Shown in pieces: positions 1 through 7,100 of a stretch of 24,417 bases of DNA. The position numbers and the translations under genes were made by a program. This DNA is from a virus: IMG/VR virus record IMGVR_UViG_3300042480_000569, positions 1 through 24,417 of that record; one strand, given 5' to 3'. Under the pieces are notes generated by a model that was not told where the DNA came from, made no database searches, and saw only the letters and a program-made list of their open reading frames with translations. Position 1 is the first letter of the stretch; each line of letters starts with the position of its first letter.

Positions 1-1
1 G

Positions 2-382
2 GAAATCATCCTCCCGCGCCCGCCGATGCAGAACGCCGCGGTGACGGTCGTGTACCGGGACGAGGGCGGCAACAACCAGACCATCACCAGCGGCTCCGGC
101 GCGTTCCAGATGGACTTCTACGCCACGCCGGGGCGCGTTTTCCCGGTCTACGGCGCGGCGTGGCCGGCTGTCCGCGGCGACGAAAACAGCGTCACCGTCC
201 GCTGGTCGGCCGGCTACGGGGCGTCTGGGTCCAGCGTGCCGGGGATCCTCAAGCATCTGATTCTGCTGCTCGTCGCCCACTGGTACGAAGCCCGTCAGCC
301 GGTGGCCGCAGGCGGCCAGATGCCCATCCCGAACACCTTTGACACCCTGCTGGCGGCGTCCGGCTGGGGCGGATACCGATGA
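2..382 (+). CDS. Head-tail connector protein, gp6/phiE125 gp8-like (5' end missing)
   Basis: This protein would sit in the ring under the portal and join the filled head to the tail. The reading frame is already open at base 2 and reads E-I-I-L-P-R-P-P-M before the first ATG at 26. An LPRPP stretch followed by a VTVVY..EGG segment is typical of the family just before its conserved core, so the true start lies upstream of the window and ATG 26 is internal. The C-terminal helix with AHWYEARQPV, followed by P-N-T-F and L-L, matches the usual ending of this family (a helix with a WYE/R core, then a P..LL motif). The TGA overlaps the next ATG (ATGA), which suggests translational coupling. Family assignment is by motif recognition only. 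Fairly sure. Confidence 0.8.
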   Translation, partial: EIILPRPPMQNAAVTVVYRDEGGNNQTITSGSGAFQMDFYATPGRVFPVYGAAWPAVRGDENSVTVRWSAGYGASGSSVPGILKHLILLLVAHWYEARQPVAAGGQMPIPNTFDTLLAASGWGGYR

Positions 383-864
383 CACTGACGGCGCAAGTCA
401 CCGGCAGCATCGCGGCTCGGATCGACGAGTCCCGCGGACTGACGAGCGCCGTGTCGGAGTATCCACTGTCGTTTTTCTTCGACGTTGGAGACTGCACGAA
501 GGTCTGGAGCGATAGGCGGCAGTTCTCCGGAGGCTACGACGAAGTCGATTTCGCCCAAATTGGCCTCGGCACGGTCAAACTCCTGTGCATCAAGAACCTG
601 TCGGCCACGAACCAGATCGCGCTGTCGGCCGGCTGGACCGGGGCGCAGTTCAGCGTGTTTCGCCAAGACAGCACTTCATGGAACTTCTCGCCGATGATCA
701 ACCTCGGCTCGCTCACGCTCCGCGGCTACCCGATCCGCGAGGGCGGGGCGTTCCTCCTGTCCTGCCCGAACTCGTCCGGCTTCGGGGCGACGGCCGGCGG
801 GAGCATCCTTCGCATCGGCGGCACCAGCGGACAGCAGTACGAAATCTACGTTATGGGGACTTGA
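379..864 (+). CDS. Small beta-rich virion-type protein, paralog A (unknown function)
   Basis: I do not recognise a named family. The 161 residues are rich in Ser, Gly, Thr and alternating hydrophobics, with no signal peptide or membrane segment, which suggests an all-beta structural protein. Residues near 43-60 (VWSDRR, then FSGGYDEVDF) and a later segment CIKNLSAT correspond to AWSDAR...GASETLNL and FVRNSGTAT in the next gene. Both proteins end with a YEI-(V/Y)-h-(M/I)-G strand. The two genes are therefore diverged paralogs. The position between connector and head-tail joining genes suggests a head decoration or connector accessory protein, but this is inference. The start is the ATG of the ATGA overlap with the connector gene. 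Confidence 0.75.
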   Translation: MTLTAQVTGSIAARIDESRGLTSAVSEYPLSFFFDVGDCTKVWSDRRQFSGGYDEVDFAQIGLGTVKLLCIKNLSATNQIALSAGWTGAQFSVFRQDSTSWNFSPMINLGSLTLRGYPIREGGAFLLSCPNSSGFGATAGGSILRIGGTSGQQYEIYVMGT

Positions 865-867
865 ACC

Positions 868-1311
868 ATGGCTTTTAACGCCCAGATCTCGCTTTCCCTT
901 GTCGCCCACGAATCGTCGGCTGGCGACCTGTCCCGCACACTGCGAGTGACGCCGGCGAACTACGCCGCCTCCATGACAGAAGGCACCGCGGCCAATCAGG
1001 CGCAGGTGGCGTGGAGCGACGCGCGGACGATTGCCGGAGCGTCCGAGACGCTAAACCTGTCAGCCCTGCCGGACACACGCGACGGGGCGGCCGCCACCGT
1101 CTCCCTGACGGCCGTCAAGGCGTGGTTCGTTCGCAATTCGGGAACTGCGACCCTGACGCTCTCTGGCGGGCCGTTCGGCGGGCAGAGCGTGGCGGCCGGG
1201 GCCGCCGCAGCCCAGTGCGACCCGTCCGCGGCCGGCATGGCGGCGACCGGCGTGACCGTGACCGGCTCGGCCTACGAAATCGTCCTCATTGGCGAAGGGT
1301 CGGTGTCATGA
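868..1311 (+). CDS. Small beta-rich virion-type protein, paralog B (unknown function)
   Basis: This is a 147-residue protein rich in Ala, Ser, Thr and Gly with no membrane segment. It shares with the preceding gene an AWSDAR block, a (F/C)-(V/I)-(R/K)-N-x-(S/G)-x-(T/A) block, a GG.FGGQ turn and a terminal SAYEIVLIG strand, so it is a paralog. A third copy-like protein lies after the tape measure gene. The FVRNSGTATLTLSGGPFGG region suggests a beta-sandwich with an exposed Gly-rich turn. Its stop overlaps the ATG of the head-tail joining gene (ATGA). Its role could be capsid decoration or a neck or tail accessory; nothing visible decides this. Confidence 0.75.
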   Translation: MAFNAQISLSLVAHESSAGDLSRTLRVTPANYAASMTEGTAANQAQVAWSDARTIAGASETLNLSALPDTRDGAAATVSLTAVKAWFVRNSGTATLTLSGGPFGGQSVAAGAAAAQCDPSAAGMAATGVTVTGSAYEIVLIGEGSVS

Positions 1312-1622
1312 ACATCGGCAAAATGCGCGAGCGGGTGACGATTCAGACCCCTTCAGAGGTCCGGACGCCGGTTGGCGAAACGACGCTGACATGGGGGGCG
1401 CTGGCGACTGTGTGGGCCAGCGTGGACGGCCTTTCGACGCGGGACATCCTCCAGGCCCAGCAGGCGAACCTTGTGGCAACCCACCGGATCCGGATCCGCT
1501 ACAGGGCCGATGTCACGCATACTCAGCGCATCATCTGGCGCGGCCGTACCATGGAGATAGCGAGCGTCGTCGAGCGAGACAACCGCACCGCCCTTGAGAT
1601 CCTTGCCAGAGAGGTTCAGTGA
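1308..1622 (+). CDS. Head-tail joining/adaptor protein (Phage_H_T_join-like)
   Basis: The 104-residue product fits the head-tail stopper/joining family (SPP1 gp16, lambda gpFII-like fold). It begins MNIGKMRERVTIQTP, has a W..LATVWASVDGLS block, then QQANLVATHRIRIRYR, then IIWRGRTMEIASV. The sequence R-x-R-h-x-h-Q-x-P at the start, a WA.V...S.R segment, and a T/H-x-I-x-I-R-Y strand before an R-x-h-x-I strand are the usual order in this family. The frame is open far upstream, but the start at 1308 is chosen because it gives the family's normal length, sits in an ATGA overlap and has a GAAGGG ribosome site about 9 bases before it. It would close the connector channel and accept the tail. Confidence 0.85.
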   Translation: MNIGKMRERVTIQTPSEVRTPVGETTLTWGALATVWASVDGLSTRDILQAQQANLVATHRIRIRYRADVTHTQRIIWRGRTMEIASVVERDNRTALEILAREVQ

Positions 1623-2332
1623 TGTCGCTGGCACGCGTAGACACGTTCATTCGCGTTGGCGTCACTGGCGCACAGCCGCTGATCGAAACGCTGGAGAACA
1701 TCGCCGGAGCGCTCGCTGCCGGGGACGCGCTGGAGCGGATTCTGCGGCGGGCGGCGCGGCCAATCGTGAACACATACCGGGCGGCCGCCCTGCGGCACGA
1801 CGCCACCGGCAACCTTGCCGCCAGCACGACAAGCAAGACGAAGACGTACCGCCCCGGCGTGTCGGTGGCGATTGCCGGCCCGCGGCACACCGGAAGCCAG
1901 GGTGCGACTGGCGATCAGCCGAGCGGGAATCACAGTTGGCTCGTCGAGTTCGGAAGCAATGGCCGGCGCAGGCCGTCAAGCCGAGGGACGCGCAAGACGT
2001 ATGTCAACGTCCACCAGATGATCAACCGCCGCATGACCGCCGTCGCGCGACTTGAGGACAGCGACGACTTTGCGAAACGCGCTCGCGGGTACTACTTCCT
2101 CATGTCGTCGTGGAAGGAGCCGACGCGGCAGGCTCGGGCCGGCAAGGGCTACACGCACGACTTCCTGCCAAACGGCGGCGTGTTCACGGTCCACCCGGGC
2201 GAGGACTACGGGGCCATGCCGGGCTACCACCTCATGGAAAACACGATCAACGCCCGCAGGACCGAAGTGCAGGGCATCATCCGAAACGGCCTCATCACGG
2301 CCATCAACGACTCCATCGCAAGGGCGCTCTGA
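1622..2332 (+). CDS. HK97 gp10-like neck / tail-completion protein
   Basis: The 236-residue protein has the layout of HK97-gp10-type tail completion proteins: an N-terminal helix (IETLENIAGALAAG, then LERILRRAARPIVNTYRAAA), the TG-N-L turn (DATGNLAAS) that follows the conserved helix, a beta segment, a WLVEFGS motif (the family's h-E-F-G-T/S), and a C-terminal helix beginning in PGYHLMENTI. It is longer than many relatives, with extra residues around 118-170 (basic, RRPSSRGTRK, then a helical region). A GTG precedes the ATG directly; the ATG at 1622 is preferred because it forms TGATG with the previous stop and has AGAGAGG about 7 bases upstream. It would form a ring at the top of the tail. 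Confidence 0.8.
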   Translation: MSLARVDTFIRVGVTGAQPLIETLENIAGALAAGDALERILRRAARPIVNTYRAAALRHDATGNLAASTTSKTKTYRPGVSVAIAGPRHTGSQGATGDQPSGNHSWLVEFGSNGRRRPSSRGTRKTYVNVHQMINRRMTAVARLEDSDDFAKRARGYYFLMSSWKEPTRQARAGKGYTHDFLPNGGVFTVHPGEDYGAMPGYHLMENTINARRTEVQGIIRNGLITAINDSIARAL

Positions 2333-2760
2333 TGCTCCTCCTGCCAGAAAAGCACATCTACGCGAAACTGACCTCGGACCCGGCCGTGGCCCGGCTGGTC
2401 GGCTTCCAGATCTACCCAATCGCCGTCCCCAAGGGGGCGACGATGCCGTTTGTGATCTACAAGCGGGCCAACGTCAGGCGGGAGGGGACGCTCTCCAACA
2501 CCCCGCTCTTCATGCCGGAGGTCTCCCTTCAGATCGCCTCATGGGCGCTGACCTACGAGGGGGCCAAGGAATTGGCCGACTCCGTCCGGCTGGCCTTGGA
2601 TGGACACACTGGCACGCTACTGGGCATTACAATACACGATATGAGGCTTGTCTCCGAGGTGGACGACTTCCTCGACCCCACGGCGGTTGGGGCGCAACTG
2701 CCGCCAGCATACGAAGTCAGGCAACTGTTTCAGGTTCGCTGGTCTGAGGCGACTGGCTAA
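2332..2760 (+). CDS. Tail terminator / completion protein, DUF3168-like
   Basis: The 142-residue product matches the DUF3168 (lambda gpU/HK97 gp17-type) tail terminator pattern. It has an N-terminal helix (IYAKLTSDPAVARLV), then R/F-Q-I-Y-P-I-A-V-P-K-G, then the family hallmark P-F-V-I-Y-K-R, followed by a strand EVSLQIASWA, a helix (YEGAKELADSVRLALDG) and a final set of strands on R-L-V-S-E-V-D-D. The open frame extends upstream, but the ATG at 2332 shares its A with the TGA of the previous gene and begins directly before the family's first helix. Terminator proteins cap the growing tail tube and contact the head neck, which agrees with the gene order. Confidence 0.85.
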   Translation: MLLLPEKHIYAKLTSDPAVARLVGFQIYPIAVPKGATMPFVIYKRANVRREGTLSNTPLFMPEVSLQIASWALTYEGAKELADSVRLALDGHTGTLLGITIHDMRLVSEVDDFLDPTAVGAQLPPAYEVRQLFQVRWSEATG

Positions 2761-2786
2761 CACAATCGCGCAGGGAGGCGCACACC

Positions 2787-3119
2787 ATGGGTACGTCGGC
2801 ACAGGGACTTACGTTCACGTTTGGTGGCAGCAACGTCACCGTCACCTCCGTTCAGGTCAATGACACGCAAGATCTCCTCGACGCGACGCACCTTGGTATC
2901 GCCCCGAACGGCAAGCGCGTGTTCGTCGGCGGGTTCGCGACCAACCGTGAAGTCCAGATCGACTACATCAACACCACGATCCTGTCTGCCGGAGCGTCCG
3001 GCGCCCTGTCGATCTCCGGCCCCATGTCGTTCAGTGGCAACGCGACTGTTTCCAACGCGTCCATCGGCGGCTCGGTCGGCGACTTCATTCGGGGTTCCGC
3101 GACCTTCCGCCTCGCCTGA
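2787..3119 (+). CDS. Tail tube-like protein, copy 1
   Basis: This 110-residue protein begins M-G-T-S-A-Q-G-L-T-F-T-F and ends VGDFIRGSATFRLA. It contains the D-A-T-H...G-K-R-V-F-V-G-G-F..NREVQIDYI block, which resembles the lambda-gpV/major-tail-protein pattern (D-x-T, G-x-x-x-F-h-x-G, then an I-x-h-x-Y strand). The next gene has the same N- and C-terminal blocks, so this is the first of a tandem pair. It lies between the tail terminator and the tail chaperone genes, where the tube protein is normally found. It is short for a tube protein, so the assignment is by position and pattern. A GGGAGG ribosome site lies about 10 bases before the ATG. Confidence 0.65.
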   Translation: MGTSAQGLTFTFGGSNVTVTSVQVNDTQDLLDATHLGIAPNGKRVFVGGFATNREVQIDYINTTILSAGASGALSISGPMSFSGNATVSNASIGGSVGDFIRGSATFRLA

Positions 3120-3133
3120 CGGACGGAGGTCCG

Positions 3134-3526
3134 ATGGGACTCTCCGCCCACGGGGCCACATTCACGTTCGTCGGCTCGCTCAACAACGTACAGAGGTCGT
3201 TCCAGGCCACGATTGTCGGTCTGTCTGTAGAGACGCCGACAGCCGAGATCGTGGACATGACTTCGGTTACGGATCCGCCAGGGTCGGGCGTTCTTGTGCC
3301 GACCGGCGAATGGATCGGCGGGACCGTGTCCGTCGATTACCTCGCCACGCAGGCGACTGGGGACATCCAGTTGCTCGTCAGGTCTATCGGGCCGCTGACG
3401 TTTGCGTCACCCGGCATGTCGATCACAAGGCGAGTGATTCTTGAGTCAGCAAGCATGGAGGCCCGCGTTGGAGAGTTGGTGCGCGGGTCGGCCACTTTTC
3501 GTGTCACCGACTACTATGGAACCTAA
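3134..3526 (+). CDS. Tail tube-like protein, copy 2
   Basis: This 130-residue protein begins MGLSAHGATFTFVGS and ends VGELVRGSATFRV plus a short YYGT tail. The start (MG.SA.G.TFTF) and end (VG(D/E)..RGSATFR) match the preceding gene almost residue for residue, while the middle is diverged. It carries E-I-V-D-M-T-S-V and W-I-G-G-T-V-S-V-D-Y-L, the D-h-T and G-x-h-x-h-x-Y signature of lambda-gpV-like tube proteins. GGACGGAGG lies just before the ATG. Either copy may be the main tube protein. The other may be a minor tube subunit, an initiator ring or a substitute; a two-protein tube is also possible. Confidence 0.65.
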   Translation: MGLSAHGATFTFVGSLNNVQRSFQATIVGLSVETPTAEIVDMTSVTDPPGSGVLVPTGEWIGGTVSVDYLATQATGDIQLLVRSIGPLTFASPGMSITRRVILESASMEARVGELVRGSATFRVTDYYGT

Positions 3527-3529
3527 GAC

Positions 3530-3904
3530 ATGGCTCTGAGCAAGGCGAAGATTCTGGCGGCGAAGGACGTTCGGCTGAGTGACCCCCTCAAGGTCCCAGA
3601 GTGGGGCGGCGAGGTGTACGTCAAGACGCTCTCCGGACTGGAGCGCGACGCGTTTGAGGAGTCCTACGCCGAGCAGAAGATGAAGTCGTTCCGCGTCCGG
3701 TTCCTCATCCTGACGCTGTGCGACGACTCCGGCGAGCGGCTGTTCGCCGATGCCGACACGGAACTCCTCGGCAAGAAGTCCAGCGTTGTCATCAATCGCC
3801 TCTTTGAGAAGGCGTGGAGCCACAACGCCCTGACCTCGGAGGCTGTGGAAAGCCTGGGAAAAGATTCGTTGACCGCCCAGAGCGGAGGTTCTACTTCCGC
3901 CTAG
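3530..3904 (+). CDS. Tail assembly chaperone, short form (lambda gpG-like role)
   Basis: The 124-residue protein is small, soluble and mainly helical (AKILAAKDVRLSD, then VYVKTLSGLERDAFEESY, then FRVRFLILTLCDDSGERLFAD, then a C-terminal helix LFEKAWSHNALTSE). The segment V-x-V-K-T-L-S-G-L-E-R-D-x-F, then R-F-L-I-L-T-L-C-D-x-x-G-E-R-L-F, is characteristic of siphovirus tail chaperones. It lies between the tube genes and the tape measure gene, as expected. It ends at 3904 unless ribosomes slip at the heptamer at 3856-3862. The chaperone coats the tape measure protein during tail assembly and is not usually in the final virion. Confidence 0.85.
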   Translation: MALSKAKILAAKDVRLSDPLKVPEWGGEVYVKTLSGLERDAFEESYAEQKMKSFRVRFLILTLCDDSGERLFADADTELLGKKSSVVINRLFEKAWSHNALTSEAVESLGKDSLTAQSGGSTSA

Positions 3905-4161
3905 CGCTGGCGCTGGGCATGACGGTGAAAAGGCTGCTGACGGAGTGCGATTCGGAGGAGTTGAGCGAGTGGTACGCGTTCGATCAGCGCTGGCCTCTGC
4001 CTGACCAATGGTGGCAGACGGCCCGGCTGTGTCGGACGATTATGGCCGCGAGCGGCAACTACAAGCGGGTGCCGGAGGAGAACATCTTCATTCCGTCGCA
4101 GGTGAAGCCTCACCAGACGGCGGAAGAGATGTTCTCCGAACTGCAGAAACTTCAAGGATGA
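3530..4161 (+). CDS. Tail assembly chaperone, frameshifted long form (gpG-T-like fusion)
   Basis: A -1 shift at 3856-3862 joins residues 1-111 of the short form to 99 residues read from 3862 to the TGA at 4159-4161, giving about 210 residues. The extension starts RFVDRPERRFYFRLALALG and includes the EELSEWYAFDQRWPLPDQWW block. An E-L-x-x-W-x-A-F/Y-x-x-x-x-P-L-P segment followed by a basic/aromatic helix is the usual extension in phage G-T fusions. The extension has no good ribosome site of its own. The first in-frame ATG (3919) would remove the conserved RFYFRLALALG part. The tape measure ATG follows the stop by three bases, with AAGGA inside the extension. Shift direction and architecture equal those of lambda G/GT. 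Confidence 0.85.
3856..3862 (+). promoter_or_regulatory. -1 programmed frameshift slippery heptamer
   Basis: The seven bases read G GGA AAA in the chaperone frame (codons CTG, GGA, AAA at 3854, 3857 and 3860). This is a perfect X XXY YYZ site, one base different from lambda's G GGA AAG. Slipping back one base moves the ribosome into the open frame that ends at 4161. A seven-pair hairpin follows at 3882-3900 and may act as a weak stimulator, although its 19-base distance is longer than usual. Confidence 0.9.
3882..3900 (+). other. Hairpin downstream of the frameshift site
   Basis: The arms GCGGAGG (3882-3888) and CTTCCGC (3894-3900) pair over 7 bp with one G-T wobble, around the 5-base loop TTCTA. 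A shorter competing helix, CCGC (3873-3876) with GCGG (3882-3885), would sit 10 bases after the heptamer. Either could stimulate the -1 shift. The stop of the short form lies immediately after (TAG at 3902-3904). Confidence 0.5.
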
Positions 4162-4164
4162 TCC

Positions 4165-7100
4165 ATGGCGCTGCTCGGGAAAATCTCGGCCGTCCTGACT
4201 GCGAACACGCAGGACTTCACGCGCCGGATCGGCGAGTCGCGGCGTGAACTGCAGGATTTTGCCCGGCAGGCCCGCGGGGTTCAGTTCAACCTCAACACCC
4301 GCGCGCTCGACGGCACGCTGACACAACTGCAGCGGTTTCAGCGGCTGTTGCGGCAGATCGAAGACCTGCGCTCCAGAGGCATCGACGCCGGCCTGCCGGA
4401 CCCGCGGAGGCTGCGCGACCAGTTCCGCGTATTTGAGGACATCGGCAAGCCGCTGACAGCCCTCAAGAACCAGATCGAGGGGTTCTCAACATCCGTTCAG
4501 GCAAGCCTGTACCCGGCTTTGTCTGGGCTGCAGAACGAATTTCAGAGGCTTTTCGCGGAGATTGATGCCGGAACTACGACCCTCGACGCTTCCGGCCAGC
4601 GAATCGACGCCCTACGGCGTGGCCTTGTTGCTCTCGGCAGGGCGACTGCCATATCCGCGGACTTCAAGAAACTGGCCGAATCGCTTGAGGCGAAGAACGC
4701 TGGTGCGGACTTCTTCAATCCGCGGGCAAAGGAGTCGCTGACAGCAGCCCTTGCTCTGCGAAAGAAGGCGGCCGAAATACCGGCCCGGCTGCGGAGCGAC
4801 GTTTTCGCAGACCTCGCCGTCACCTCCGAGAGGAATGCGGCGCTGATTGAGCGGGCGGCGGCGAGGGTCGTGGCGGCGCAGGTTCGGATTGCCAGAGAGG
4901 GGGAAACCTCCGAAACGCTCACGGCGCGCGGCGTGGCCCAGCAGCGGCTCGATGCGCTGGTGCGGATCCAAGAAGCGACCAATATGTCGTTTCAGAGGGA
5001 GATTTCGTCGGCCGAAATCAAGCAGATCATCTCGCCAGACGCAGTGTCGCGCGTCGATCAACTGACAGACAAGTTTGGGGCTCTGTCTGCGAGACTTCGC
5101 GAGGGCGGCGACCAGAGGTTCGACGGGCTGATTGCCTCGGTCGGGCGGGTTATCGAGCAACTCAACCGCACAGAGGGTTCGGCAAAGAAGGCGAAACTCG
5201 CCATCGCGGCACTTGCTGGCGCGGACGCGACCAAGGCTTTCAACGCGTCTCGGTTTGATTCCGCAGACAAACTGATTCGCTCTGAATCAGAGCGCACGAT
5301 CGACAAGATCAGACGTGACGCCCAAACGCAGCGTAACAACATCATCGGCGACAGGCCGCAACTTGGAAGGCGCCGCAGTGCGGCCGTCGAAGGCGTAAAC
5401 CTTCAGGAAAACATCGCCCTTGCTGGCGAGGAGTTCAACCGCACCGCAGCCGAGAGAGTCGGAGACCTGTCTTCGCGGACTAAAACCCTCAAGGACGCCG
5501 GACTCGCTGCAGAACTCGACAAGATCAGAAACCTCGCAGTCGATGTCAATGGCACGCTGAAGCGAGCGTTCGACGCCAAAGATACGAAGGCCGGAGAGCA
5601 GGCGCTCGATGACTACAGAAGCAAGTTCCCTAAACTCGTTGAAGAAATCGACAAGTTTGAGAAGAAACTCAAGTCATCCGAGACGGCGAAAAAGCGGTTT
5701 GAGCAGTTTCTGACACTCTCAGGAAGCCGGAGCGACAAACTCGGCGCAGACCTTGAGCGCGCAGCCAGCGACATAACCGTTGCGAGGCAGTTTGCCGGCA
5801 ACTTTGGCGCTGGAAACATCGCTGGCCGCAGGAATGTCGCCACCGAGATCGAGAAGCAGATTGGCGTGTATCAGAGACTTGCTGAACTTCAGCAGCGAAT
5901 CTTTGACAAGGACTTCAAGAACGAAGGCGCCAAACTAAAGGCTATCCAGAAGGTCTCTGAGGCAGTTGTGCAGCAGAGGCAAATCCTGAAAGACACAGTC
6001 GTCAACAACAGCGGCGGGCTTGTAAACGCCCAGCAGTTCGACACTGCAGCCGACAAAGCGGCAAAGAATGCCGGGTCGTTCGGCGTGAGAGGCGCCGCCG
6101 TGGCGCAACTGGCGTTTCAGCAAGGGCTGTTCGCCATTGACGACCTAATTTCTTCAACAGGTGGACTTGAATACAAACTGCGCGCCGTCGGCAACAACAT
6201 CACGCAGTTGGGGCTTTTGCTAGGGCAGTCTGGCGTGATCCCCGGCCTCACGGCAACGACAGGTTTGTTTGTCGGCCTGTCTGTCGTTCTCGGCGGGCAG
6301 GCGCTGTCCACGATTCTTCGATGGGCCACTGGAGCCGAGGAGGCAGACGCACGGGCGAAAGCGCTGAACGACTCGCTCGCGAGGCAGAAGTCGCTCGTCG
6401 AAAGCCTTGTGCAGGCGTTTGGATCGCTCGGCGATTCGATTGCCGGAAAGGGGTTTTCTTCTGCGGGCCAGTCGGCGCGGGCGTTCAGGAAAGAACTCTC
6501 TGAAATTGACAGGAAGCAAAGAGAACTCAGGGAGGAGCGAGTTTCGTTCCTCGACCCACAAGTGCAAAGCGAGCGAGCCAAGCAGGCTACGCTTAGAAAG
6601 CGCCTCGATTCCTCGCAGGACGGAGGTCAGCGCGTCGCGATTTTGAGAGAGATAGAGGAGTCTCGCAGGAAGGAGCGCGAGGCGATTCGCGCTCGTGTTG
6701 GTGCTGCCGCTCCGTCAACGGATGCCGTTAGAGCGTCTGTCGTCAACAGCATTAGGGACTCTGAGTTCGCTAGGCTCACGGAGGAAAAGGGCGGCCTGTT
6801 CCCGGTGCGCCTAGTTGACGATCAGGCCAGAAGAGAGGCGGCGGCAAGGAGAAGTCGTGCTGCAAGGGACCTGGATGCAGCCGGATCAGACCCGCTTGCT
6901 CTGTCTCGTGTTGTTGAGCAGAGAATCAAGGAGCGGACGCAAACGGCCTCTCGCGACATCGGTGCGTTGGACTTCTTCACTGGAGATGCAGTAGAGATTA
7001 CGAACGCGCGCGAGGACGTTGCTGCCCTTACGACGCTCCTTGAGTCTTTGAGGCTCCCGGCAAGCCTTCAGGCAGACAAGGCAATCCAAGACATCTTCAA

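Noticed and set aside
4847-5065. Alternative-frame ORFs inside the tape measure gene
   Set aside because: They are Arg/Ser-rich shadows without ribosome sites; the tape measure frame is continuous for 1466 codons.
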